From assembly GCF_947500125.1 (NCBI RefSeq), contig NZ_CANMRA010000008.1:1-64000 (forward strand): 64,000 bases of DNA, given 5' to 3'. This stretch comes from an uncultured Kocuria sp. GTDB lineage: Bacteria > Actinomycetota > Actinomycetes > Actinomycetales > Micrococcaceae. Below are positions 25,043 through 32,503 of the stretch, piece after piece. The position numbers and the translations under genes are program-made. Numbering within the stretch: the stretch's first letter is position 1; each line of letters opens with the position of its first letter. The notes beneath the pieces are model-generated. The model was not told where the DNA came from. It worked only from the letters and a program-made list of their open reading frames with translations, and searched no databases.

Positions 25043-25690
25043 TCAAGAGCGGGGGGCGGCTCCTGCTCCCGGTCCCACGAGGCCCAGGCCCGGCCCCTCG
25101 AGCCGGTCGAGCGCCGCGGTCCGCCCGGTCAGCAGCAGGAGCAGCGCCCCCATGGTCCCGCGGATTTCGGGGCCGCCGCCGACGCGCCAGCCGATGTCGG
25201 TCGCGGTGAGCGTCACCCCGTGCGGCCTCCGGCGCGCCCAGAACGGGAACGGCATGGACCACACCCGGTCGGCGGCCGTGCGGGCGGCCTCCGGGGGCAT
25301 GGCGTGGTGGCGGCCCAGGGGCAGGGCGATGTCCTGGGTGTGGACGAGGACGTCGAGCAGCGGATCCCGGATGCCCGTGCCCGGGGGATGGTGCCTCGAC
25401 CCGTCCAGGCGGCGGTAGTCCGCGACGATCTGCTCGACCGGCCGGCGCCCGCGGCGCCGGGCGTCCAGGTACACGGCACGGTTGTAGTCGCCCCGGCCGT
25501 GCCACAGGGCCGTGACGAGATCGACGAGCCCGAACTGGGGCGAGGCGATGACGTGGGCCGCCACGTCCCGCACCGCCCATCCCGGGCACAGGCTGGGGTG
25601 GTCCCACTCCTCGGGGCCGAGCGTCTCGAGCAGGTCCGCGAGCGCGGACCGTTCCCGGTGAACGGCGTCCCAGATGGCGTCGCGGTCCAT
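25043..25690 (-). CDS. TIGR03083/MDMPI-domain protein (mycothiol-dependent isomerase-like)
   Basis: The 215-residue product carries the mycothiol-dependent maleylpyruvate isomerase N-terminal fold. ERSALADLLETLGPEEWDHP and CPGWAVRDVAAHVIASP are the diagnostic opening, and DVLVHTQDIALPLG provides the second His motif. Family members are DinB-like metalloproteins that use mycothiol; the reaction here is not known. The gene is divergent from a MarR regulator across 75 bp containing an inverted repeat, so it is a likely MarR target. GGGGGAGA precedes the ATG. Confidence 0.87.
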   Translation of the reverse strand: MDRDAIWDAVHRERSALADLLETLGPEEWDHPSLCPGWAVRDVAAHVIASPQFGLVDLVTALWHGRGDYNRAVYLDARRRGRRPVEQIVADYRRLDGSRHHPPGTGIRDPLLDVLVHTQDIALPLGRHHAMPPEAARTAADRVWSMPFPFWARRRPHGVTLTATDIGWRVGGGPEIRGTMGALLLLLTGRTAALDRLEGPGLGLVGPGAGAAPRS

Positions 25691-25708
25691 GGTAATCTCC
25701 CCCTAATG

Positions 25709-25723
25709 GTCAGGTTTACTGAC
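25709..25723. promoter_or_regulatory. Inverted repeat between divergent MarR and MDMPI genes
   Basis: GTCAG-GTTTA-CTGAC lies in an AT-rich patch in an otherwise GC-rich gap, between the two divergent starts. Position and size fit a MarR dimer site controlling both genes. The binding partner is inferred. Confidence 0.55.
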
Positions 25724-25765
25724 TAAATTTTCCAGCGGGAGCCGCTGCGGTGTCAAGGGGTGGGA

Positions 25766-26212
25766 ATGCACGAGGACGAGAGGACGAACACCGGGCTGCT
25801 GCTGTACTACCCGTACCGGGACATGGAGACCCGGGTGCTCGAGGCCCTGCACGCCGCCGGCTTCGCGGACCTCTCTCCCGCCCAGGCGCGGATCTTCCAG
25901 CGCATCGGTCCGGACGGCACCCGCACGGTGCAGCTGGCGGAGCAGGCCCGGGTCACCAAGCAGACGGCCAGCCTGCTCGTGCAGGCCATGGAGGAGGAGG
26001 GGTACGTGGAGCGGCGCCCCGATCCCGCCGACGCCCGGGCGCGGCTCGTGACCGTCGCCGAGCGCGGCCGGGCCGCCCAGGCGGTGGCGGCCGGCGTGGT
26101 CGCCGAGGTCGAGGAGCAGTGGCGGCGGAGGCTCGGGGCACGGCGCTATGCCGCGCTGCGCCGGGCGCTCGCCGAGCTGCACGAGGAGGGGCCTGCCGCC
26201 CCGACCGCCTGA
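25766..26212 (+). CDS. MarR family transcriptional regulator
   Basis: The 148-residue product is a typical MarR protein. An N-terminal dimerisation helix is followed by LSPAQARIFQRI, the recognition region VQLAEQARVTKQTASLLVQA and the wing EGYVERRPDPADARARLVTV. ATG at 25766 follows AAGGGG; a GTG six bases earlier would abut the ribosome site. It is divergent from the MDMPI-domain gene and probably represses both through the dyad at 25709-25723. The ligand is unknown. Confidence 0.9.
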   Translation: MHEDERTNTGLLLYYPYRDMETRVLEALHAAGFADLSPAQARIFQRIGPDGTRTVQLAEQARVTKQTASLLVQAMEEEGYVERRPDPADARARLVTVAERGRAAQAVAAGVVAEVEEQWRRRLGARRYAALRRALAELHEEGPAAPTA

Positions 26213-26360
26213 CGCGCGGGCCGGCCCGCCACGGGCAGCCGGGCCGATCCGGCAGGGTCCGGGGAACCGTGCGGTCCCGTGGCCCCCGGGCTCGTGGCGG
26301 TCTGGGGGCCCGCAGCGGTCGCCCGGTGGCGCGCAGCCGCCGGCACGCCACAATGGGAGC

Positions 26361-27362
26361 ATGACCGACGCCGCTGCCGCCCCGGAGGACCCCCGCACCT
26401 GCCGCGCCTACTGGACCGTGGAGCCCGGCCGGGGGGAGCTGCGCACCGCGGAGCTGCCCGTCCCGGGCCCGGAGGACGTCCTGGTGCGGGCGCTGCGCTC
26501 CGGGATCAGCCGCGGCACCGAGTCGCTCGTCCACCGCGGTCTCGTCCCGGCGCGCGTGCACGAGCGGATGCGCGCCCCCTTCCAGGAGGGGGACTTCCCG
26601 GGGCCGGTGAAGTACGGCTACCTGTCCGTGGGCGTCGTGGAGCAGGGACCGGAGGACCTGGTGGGCCGTCGGGTCTTCGGTCTCCACCCCCACCAGGACC
26701 GCTACGTGCTCCCCGCCTCCGCCGTGACCCCCGTGCCCGACGACGTGCCCTCCGACCGCGCGGTGCTCGCCGGCTCGGTGGAGACGGCCGTCAACGCCCT
26801 GTGGGAGGCCGCGCCCCGCTTCGGGGACCGCGTGGCCGTGGTCGGCGCCGGGATGATCGGCGCGTGCGCGGCCGCGCTGCTGGCCCGCTTCCCGCTCGCC
26901 CGGCTGCAGCTTGTGGACCCGCAGCCGTCCCGCGGGGAGCTCGCGGCACGGCTCGGCGTGGAGCACGTGCGGCCGGAGGACGCCGCGGGGGAGTGCGACG
27001 TCGTCGTGCACGCCTCCTCCACCGCCGCCGGACTGGCACGGGGGCTCGAGCTGCTCGGCGACGAGGGCGAGCTGATCGAGCTGTCCTGGTACGGCGACGA
27101 GGACCCGGCCGTCCCGCTCGGTGCGGACTTCCACGCCCGCCGCCTGCAGATCCGCGCCAGCCAGGTGGGCGCCGTCGCCCCCGCCCGCCGCGCCCGCCGC
27201 ACCACCTCCGACCGGCTCGCCACCGCCCTGGACGCCCTGCGGGACCCCCGCTTCGACGCCCTGCTCTCCGGGACCTCCCCCTTCGAGGACCTGCCCGCCA
27301 CCATGGCGCGGCTCGCCGGAGGCGCACCGGACGTGCTCTGCCACGTGGTGCGCTACGACTGA
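26361..27362 (+). CDS. Zinc-binding-dehydrogenase-like (MDR) oxidoreductase
   Basis: The 333-residue product has a GroES-like N-terminal part (LPVPGPEDVLVRALRSGISR, then FPGPVKYGYLSVGVVEQG) and a Rossmann fold VAVVGAGMIGACAAALLARF. It resembles medium-chain dehydrogenases related to threonine dehydrogenase, but the usual structural-zinc cysteine cluster is absent. CACAAT at 26350-26355 is a possible -10 box only five bases before the ATG, suggesting a leaderless mRNA. It is the first gene of a run of four same-strand genes, followed after 27 bp by the pterin-synthase-like gene. The cluster context suggests oxidation or reduction of an unknown, perhaps pterin- or sugar-derived, metabolite. Confidence 0.85.
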   Translation: MTDAAAAPEDPRTCRAYWTVEPGRGELRTAELPVPGPEDVLVRALRSGISRGTESLVHRGLVPARVHERMRAPFQEGDFPGPVKYGYLSVGVVEQGPEDLVGRRVFGLHPHQDRYVLPASAVTPVPDDVPSDRAVLAGSVETAVNALWEAAPRFGDRVAVVGAGMIGACAAALLARFPLARLQLVDPQPSRGELAARLGVEHVRPEDAAGECDVVVHASSTAAGLARGLELLGDEGELIELSWYGDEDPAVPLGADFHARRLQIRASQVGAVAPARRARRTTSDRLATALDALRDPRFDALLSGTSPFEDLPATMARLAGGAPDVLCHVVRYD

Positions 27363-27389
27363 CCCCACCCCGCCGACCCGAGGAGCCCC

Positions 27390-27809
27390 GTGTTCACCCT
27401 GACCGTCCGAGACCACATGATGATCGCCCACAGCCTGCCGGACCCCTTCTTCGGCCCCGCCCAGAACCTGCACGGAGCCACCTACGAGGTGGAGACCACG
27501 TGGTCCCGGCCGGTCCTCGACGAGCACGGGGTGGTCATGGACATCGGCGTGGCCGGCGACCTGCTCACGGGCGTCCTCGACGGGCTGCGCTACCGCAACC
27601 TCGACGAGCACCCGGACCTCGCGGGCCGGCTGACCACTACGGAGGTCCTCGCCCAGTACGTGGCCGAGCGGCTCGCGGCGGGCGCGGCGTCCGTCGAGGG
27701 CCTCGAGCGGCTGACCGTGACCCTGCGGGAGAACCCCGACGCCTGGGCCTCCTACACCCTCGAGCTGCCTGTGCTGAGCGAGCGCGGCGGGCCCGCCCCC
27801 GCCCGGTGA
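27390..27809 (+). CDS. 6-pyruvoyl/6-carboxy-tetrahydropterin synthase-fold protein lacking catalytic residues
   Basis: The 139-residue product has the QueD/PTPS fold: RDHMMIAHSLP (His 14), NLHGATYEVE (His 28), VVMDIGVAGDLL and TTTEVLAQYV. True QueD enzymes have three zinc histidines (AAH and LHGH), a catalytic Cys before LHGH, and an Asp-His pair in LDHxxLN. Here the third zinc His is Ala (HGA), no Cys is present in residues 15-30, and the Asp-His region reads LRYRNLDEH. The family is recognisable and full-length, so this is a divergent function rather than decay. GTG start; the glycosyltransferase GTG overlaps its stop (GTGA). Confidence 0.85.
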   Translation: MFTLTVRDHMMIAHSLPDPFFGPAQNLHGATYEVETTWSRPVLDEHGVVMDIGVAGDLLTGVLDGLRYRNLDEHPDLAGRLTTTEVLAQYVAERLAAGAASVEGLERLTVTLRENPDAWASYTLELPVLSERGGPAPAR

Positions 27810-29032
27810 GCGAGGTGCGGGCGGGCATCGACGTGGTGGTGCCCGACGACGGCGGACGGCCCACCGGCGGCTCGCTCTACGACCGCCGGCTCGTGGCGGC
27901 GCTGGACGCCCTGGGGCGCCCGGCCCGCCTGGTGCCGGTGGCGGGCGACTGGCCCGCTCCGGACGGCGCCGCCCGGGCGCGGCTGCGGCGGGCGCTGGGC
28001 GCACCGGCCCCCGGGCGGGCGGTCGTCCTCGACGGCCTCGTGGGGTGCGCGGCCCCGGAGACCGTCGACGACGCCGTGCGCTCCGGGGTGCCCGTGCACC
28101 TGCTCGTGCACCTGCCCCTGCCCGCCGAGACCGGGCTGGACCCCGCGATCGCGAGGGAGCTCGCCCGGCGGGAGGCCGCAGCCCTCGCCGCCGCCACCGG
28201 CGTGCTGACGACCAGCGCCTGGGCGGCCCGCGACGTCTGCCGCCGCTACGGCACCGCGGACGCCGCCGTGGCGGAGCCGGGAGCCGAGCGCCGGCCGGTG
28301 GCCGCGGGGTCGAGCCCGCCGCGGCTGCTCTGCCTCGCGTCCCTGACCCCGCGCAAGAACCAACGGCTCCTGCTGCGGGCCCTCGCGCCGCTGGCCGGGC
28401 TCGACTGGACCCTCGACCTCGTGGGTCCCGAGGGCGACCCCCGCCACGTCCACGGGCTGCGCGCGGCGGTCCGGGAGCTCCCCGACCCGGGACGCGTGCG
28501 CTGCCCCGGTCCCCTCGAGGGGGCCGCGCTGGCCCGGCAGTGGGCGCGCACGGACCTGCTGCTGCTGCCCTCCACGGCCGAGACCTACGGCATGGTCGTC
28601 ACCGAGGCGCTCGCCCACGGCGTGCCCGCGGTGGTCGCGGCCGGCACCGGCGCGGTCGAGGCCCTCGACGGCACGCCGGGACCCCGGGGCGCGGACGGCG
28701 CCGGCGCTCCGGGCGCCGGGAGCCGGGCCGGTGCCGCGCTGGACCCCGCCGACCCGTCCGCCTGGACCGAGGTGCTGCGCGACTGGCTGACCGACCCCGC
28801 CCTGCGCGGGCAGTGGCGGGCCGCGGCGCTGGCCCGCCGCGAACGACTGCGCGGCTGGGAGGACACCGCCCGCGACGTCCTCGCGGCGATCGGCGGGCCC
28901 CTCGAGCTGCCGGACCGCCCCGAGCACGGCGCCGACCACGACCTCGATCACGACGCCCGCGATCACGACCACGGCAGCGGCCCCGATCCCGATCCCGACA
29001 CCGACCCCGACCGAACCAGGAGACCGACATGA
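27806..29032 (+). CDS. Group 1/GT4 family glycosyltransferase
   Basis: The 408-residue product has a GT-B fold: a first half with ASLTPRKNQRLLLRALA at the interdomain start, and the donor-site EX7E motif in STAETYGMVVTEALAHGVPA. It would transfer a sugar from a nucleotide donor to an unknown acceptor at the cytoplasmic side. The last 33 residues form an Asp/His/Pro-rich low-complexity tail (HDLDHDARDHDHGSGPDPD), which is unusual for the family and could bind cations. The start is GTG at 27806, overlapping the previous stop by 4 bp; the end overlaps the methyltransferase start by 4 bp. Tight coupling implies a shared pathway. Confidence 0.88.
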   Translation: MSEVRAGIDVVVPDDGGRPTGGSLYDRRLVAALDALGRPARLVPVAGDWPAPDGAARARLRRALGAPAPGRAVVLDGLVGCAAPETVDDAVRSGVPVHLLVHLPLPAETGLDPAIARELARREAAALAAATGVLTTSAWAARDVCRRYGTADAAVAEPGAERRPVAAGSSPPRLLCLASLTPRKNQRLLLRALAPLAGLDWTLDLVGPEGDPRHVHGLRAAVRELPDPGRVRCPGPLEGAALARQWARTDLLLLPSTAETYGMVVTEALAHGVPAVVAAGTGAVEALDGTPGPRGADGAGAPGAGSRAGAALDPADPSAWTEVLRDWLTDPALRGQWRAAALARRERLRGWEDTARDVLAAIGGPLELPDRPEHGADHDLDHDARDHDHGSGPDPDPDTDPDRTRRPT

Positions 29033-29895
29033 TGCAGCACTCCGTCCCCGACCGGCCCGTCGCCGGTGACTGGCTGGCCCTGCGCGAGCCCGCCGACGCC
29101 GCGGCCCGTGAGCACTCCCTGCCGCTGATCGACCGGCTCGTGCGGCACTGGGAGGAGCGGCCGCCGGCCGGGGTCCCCGGCTCCTCGGCCGCCGAACCCG
29201 TCGTCGTCGTGGACCTCGGCGCCGGAACGGGCGCGAACCGGGCCTGGCTGGCCCGGCACCTCCCCGGCCCCCAGCGCTGGATCCTGCTCGACCACGACCG
29301 CGAGCTGCTCGACCAGGCCGTGGCCGCCGCCCGGGCGGAGGGGGCCGACGTCGTGCCCGTCCTCGCCGGCGTCGAGGAGCTCGGCCGGGTCCTCTCCGAG
29401 CACCCGGCGGCCCGCCGGCTCGTGACGTGCTCCGCGCTGCTCGACCTGCTGACCCGGCAGCAGATCCGGGAGCTGGCCCGTGTGCTCGCCGAGGAGGGCG
29501 TCCCCGCGCTCTTCGCTCTGACCGTCGACGGCGAGGTCCTGCTCGACCCGCCGCACCACCTGGACCCCTCCGTGCTGGGGGCCTTCGAGGACCACCAGCA
29601 CCGCGGTGAGCTCGCCGGCACCGACGCCGTGCGGCTGGCCGCGGAGGCCCTGCGGGAGCACGGCACGGCCGTGGACGTGACGCCCACCCCCTGGTGGATC
29701 GCCGACCAGGCGTGGGCCCGGCCCCTCCTGGAGCGGTTCCTCGCCGACCGGGCGGACGCCGCCGTGGAGCACCGCCCGGACCTCACGGCCGAGGCCCACG
29801 CCTGGTTGCGGACCCGGCTGGTGGACTGCGCCCGCGGCCGGCTGCGGGCCACGGTGGGACACGCGGACCTGCTCGGCCTGCCGCCCGTCGGCTGA
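29029..29895 (+). CDS. Class I SAM-dependent methyltransferase
   Basis: The 288-residue product has the SAM-binding signature VVDLGAGTGANRAWLARHL and an acidic ribose contact in ILLDHDRELLDQA. The middle region CSALLDLLTRQQIRELARVL and PTPWWIADQAW do not identify the acceptor. AGGAGA lies five bases before ATG at 29029; ATG at 29032 is an alternative. It is the last gene of the plus-strand run and stops 8 bp from the convergent CDP-alcohol phosphatidyltransferase gene. A small-molecule or lipid-linked acceptor is suggested by the neighbours only. Confidence 0.86.
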   Translation: MMQHSVPDRPVAGDWLALREPADAAAREHSLPLIDRLVRHWEERPPAGVPGSSAAEPVVVVDLGAGTGANRAWLARHLPGPQRWILLDHDRELLDQAVAAARAEGADVVPVLAGVEELGRVLSEHPAARRLVTCSALLDLLTRQQIRELARVLAEEGVPALFALTVDGEVLLDPPHHLDPSVLGAFEDHQHRGELAGTDAVRLAAEALREHGTAVDVTPTPWWIADQAWARPLLERFLADRADAAVEHRPDLTAEAHAWLRTRLVDCARGRLRATVGHADLLGLPPVG

Positions 29896-29902
29896 GGCCT
29901 CG

Positions 29903-30670
29903 TCAGCTGCGGCCCCGGGCGCTCCGCTCCAGCCACAGGACGTCGCGGCCGAAGGACACCAGCAGCAGGACCAGCGCGATGACGGTGGCGGTGACGGCCA
30001 GCGGCAGAGGGATCAGGGGGACCAGCGCGCCGAGCAGGACACCGCCCTGGATCCCCGCCACCACCCGCCGGTACGAGGAGAAGGGCAGCTCGCGGCGCCA
30101 CGCGGGACGCGCCCGCAGGCCCAGCAGGAAGAGGTAGCGCAGGGCGCCGATCACCACCACCCACCACGCCTCTGGCAGCCCGATCCGGGCGGCGACCGCC
30201 ACCGAGAGGAAGAGCAGCAGCACGGCGTCGACCTCCTGGTCGAACCGTGCCCCGGCGCGCGTGGCGGTGCCGGTGCGGCGGGCCACCCACCCGTCGATCC
30301 CGTCGAGCAGCCAGGCGGGCAGCGCGACGGCGAACACGGCCCAGCACCAGGCGTCGGCGGGCCGGCCCGCGTCCTGCCCCAGCACGGGGGCCAGCCCCAC
30401 GGGCAGGAGCGCGGCGGTCAGGGCGACGAGCACGGAGCGGCCCACGGTGACCCGGTCGGCGGGGCCGTAGGGCTCGCCGTGGCGGCGCACGGTGCTGCGC
30501 ACCACCGTGCCGAGCACGGCGAGACCCAGCAGGCCGGAGCTCACCAGCACGGGGAGCGCCGCGTCCGCCAGGAGGAGGAGCGCCGCGAGGGCTCCGCCCA
30601 GCACCACGAAGGCGAGCAGACCGTCCCGGCGCGCCGAGGGTCGGGGGCCGGTGGAGCGGGCCAGGGGCAT
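29903..30670 (-). CDS. CDP-alcohol phosphatidyltransferase family membrane protein
   Basis: The roughly 255-residue integral membrane enzyme has the metal-binding CDP-alcohol motif DGIDGWVARRTGTATRAGAR followed by FDQEVD, the full D-x2-DG-x2-AR-G-D-D pattern. It is flanked by about six to eight hydrophobic helices. Family members join a CDP-activated alcohol or diacylglycerol to an acceptor hydroxyl, here unidentified. An atypical long N-terminal membrane region precedes the motif. ATG at 30670 has GGAAGG seven bases upstream; ATG at 30700 would extend it by 10 residues. It is convergent with the methyltransferase and divergent from the UPF0104 protein. Confidence 0.87.
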   Translation of the reverse strand: MPLARSTGPRPSARRDGLLAFVVLGGALAALLLLADAALPVLVSSGLLGLAVLGTVVRSTVRRHGEPYGPADRVTVGRSVLVALTAALLPVGLAPVLGQDAGRPADAWCWAVFAVALPAWLLDGIDGWVARRTGTATRAGARFDQEVDAVLLLFLSVAVAARIGLPEAWWVVVIGALRYLFLLGLRARPAWRRELPFSSYRRVVAGIQGGVLLGALVPLIPLPLAVTATVIALVLLLVSFGRDVLWLERSARGRS

Positions 30671-30763
30671 GCGGTCGCCTTCCGCGTCGGGGGTCTTCAT
30701 CCTGGGCGGGACCGGCCCGCCGCGTCAATCCGGGTGACGGCCGGCGGTGGCTAGACTGCGCCC

Positions 30764-31654
30764 ATGCCCGCCGAGACCCCGCCAGCCCCCAGCGAGCGGC
30801 GGCCCGTTCTCCGCGTGCTGCTCGCCGCCGGGCAGGCGGCGGCCGGGATCGTGCTGCTCGCCCTGCTGTTCCGCGTGCTCGGCACGGACGCGGTGCGCAG
30901 CGCCGTCGGCATCCTGACTCCCGCCACCGTGGCGCTCGCCCTGGGCGCCGGGCTCGTGGCCACCGCGGCCCAGGCCCAGCGCTGGCGGCTCGTGGCCCGC
31001 AGCCGGGGCATGCCGATCGGCTTCCGGGAGGCCCTGGGCGAGTGCCTGGCGTCCGGGCTGGTGAACCTGCTGCTGCCCGGCGGCGTGACCGGGGACGCGG
31101 TGCGGGTGCTGCGCCGCCGCCGGCGCGGCGACAGCTGGCCCGGCGCCGGCGGCTCCGTGCTGGGCGAACGGCTGGCGGGGACGTCCGTGCTGCTCGCGGC
31201 GGGGGTCGTCCCGGCCCTGGCGGTCGGCGGCTGGCTCGCCTCCGCCCTCGGCCTCGGGGCGCTCGCCGTGGGGGCCGTCGCCTGGCGCTCCACGAGCGGC
31301 GCCCCGGCGCGGGACCGGGCCGGGGTGTGGGCGCTGTCCGTGCTCGCCTGGGCCTGCTACCAGGGACTCTTCCTGCTGGCCGCCGTGCGCACCGCGCCGC
31401 AGGAGACCCTGGCGAACCTGTGGGGGACCACCGTGCTGGGTCTCGCCGGGATGTCGGTCCCCGTCGGGGTGGGCGGCTGGGGCCCGCGCGAGGGGATCAC
31501 CACCCTGGCCGCCATGGCCCACGGACTGCCCCCGGAGACGGGGTTCGCGATCTCAATCGGCTACGGGCTGCTCGCCCTGATCTCCGCGCTGCCGGGGGCC
31601 GTGGTGCTCGTGCAGTGGCTGCGCCCGGTGCGCCTGGACGCGCACCGCCCGTGA
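30764..31654 (+). CDS. UPF0104/lysylphosphatidylglycerol-synthase-like flippase domain protein
   Basis: The 296-residue membrane protein has about eight hydrophobic segments. Features of the MprF N-terminal/UPF0104 (AglD-like) family are seen: ATAAQAQRWRLVARSRGMPI, LASGLVNLLLPGGVTGDAVR and SVPVGVGGWGPREGITTLAA. It lacks the soluble aminoacyl-transferase domain of MprF, so lysyl-lipid synthesis is not implied; a lipid- or polyprenol-translocation role fits better. TAGACT at 30752-30757 six bases before ATG, without a Shine-Dalgarno, suggests a leaderless transcript. Together with the glycosyltransferase and CDP-alcohol enzyme it points to export of a modified lipid. Confidence 0.85.
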   Translation: MPAETPPAPSERRPVLRVLLAAGQAAAGIVLLALLFRVLGTDAVRSAVGILTPATVALALGAGLVATAAQAQRWRLVARSRGMPIGFREALGECLASGLVNLLLPGGVTGDAVRVLRRRRRGDSWPGAGGSVLGERLAGTSVLLAAGVVPALAVGGWLASALGLGALAVGAVAWRSTSGAPARDRAGVWALSVLAWACYQGLFLLAAVRTAPQETLANLWGTTVLGLAGMSVPVGVGGWGPREGITTLAAMAHGLPPETGFAISIGYGLLALISALPGAVVLVQWLRPVRLDAHRP

Positions 31655-31707
31655 CCGGCATCGGGGGCGCCGCCGGAGAACCGAGGGGCCGACCGGTCCC
31701 GTGACGT

Positions 31708-32502
31708 TCAGGCGGCGAGCACCCGGAGCAGGTCGGCGGCGACGCCGACGGCGATGACCGCCGGGGCCTTGCCCGGGATGCCGGGGAGCCCGATGGGGCA
31801 GGTGATGCGCTCGAGCGCGGCGTCGCCGTGCCCCTCCTCCCGCAGCCGCACCCGGAACCGGGACCACTTGGCCGAGGAACCGATCAGCCCCACGGAGCCG
31901 AGGTCGTCCCGGCGCAGCGCGGCGTCGCAGAGCACGAAGTCCTCCGCGTGGTCGTGGCTCATGATCAGCACGTGCGCCCCGGCCGGCAGCGCGGCGAGCA
32001 CGTTCTCCGGGACGGGGCTGTGGTGGACGTGGACCTGCGCGGTCCCGTCGGTGACGTCGGCCAGCCGGGCAGGATCCAGCTGCCCCTCCCGGCTGTCCAC
32101 CAGGTGCAGGTGCAGGGGCAGCCGGGAGAGCACCCGGGCGAGCTCGTGGCCCACGTGCCCCACGCCGAACACGGCGACGGACGGCCGGGCGCGCTGGGGC
32201 TCGAGCAGGACGCCGACCACGCCCCCGCAGCACTGCCGCCCGTGCTCCACGGCGGCGTGCTCGTTGAGCGAGAAGGTCATCGTCTCCGGGACGCTCGCCC
32301 CGGACACCAGCATCGCCCGTGCCCGCTCGACGACGGTCGCCTCGAGGTTGCCGCCGCCCACGGTGTCCCACGAGGCCGTCTCGGCCACGACCATCTTGGC
32401 CCCTGCCTCCCGGGGGGCGTGCCCGCGCACCTCCGTGACGGTGGCGAGCACCCCCGGCGCGCCCGCCGCGCGCAGGTGCTGCAGCGCGTCCAGCCAGTCC
32501 AC
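31708..32502 (-). CDS. xdhC: Xanthine dehydrogenase accessory protein XdhC
   Basis: The 264-residue chaperone matures and inserts the sulfurated molybdenum cofactor into xanthine dehydrogenase. It shows the N-terminal XdhC domain (LATVTEVRGHAPREAGAKMV, TVGGGNLEATVVERAR) and a C-terminal Rossmann-like part (SVAVFGVGHVGHELARVLSR, LIGSSAKWSRFRVRL). QCCGG near residue 92 is the conserved Cys region proposed for cofactor handling. The GTG start lies one base after the xdhB stop, so it is the third gene of an xdhABC operon. Confidence 0.95.
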   Translation of the reverse strand: MDWLDALQHLRAAGAPGVLATVTEVRGHAPREAGAKMVVAETASWDTVGGGNLEATVVERARAMLVSGASVPETMTFSLNEHAAVEHGRQCCGGVVGVLLEPQRARPSVAVFGVGHVGHELARVLSRLPLHLHLVDSREGQLDPARLADVTDGTAQVHVHHSPVPENVLAALPAGAHVLIMSHDHAEDFVLCDAALRRDDLGSVGLIGSSAKWSRFRVRLREEGHGDAALERITCPIGLPGIPGKAPAVIAVGVAADLLRVLAA

Positions 32503-32503
32503 G

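Noticed and set aside
27390-27809. Naming the gene queD or ptpS
   Set aside because: The zinc and catalytic residues of QueD are not conserved, and no preQ0 synthesis genes are nearby.
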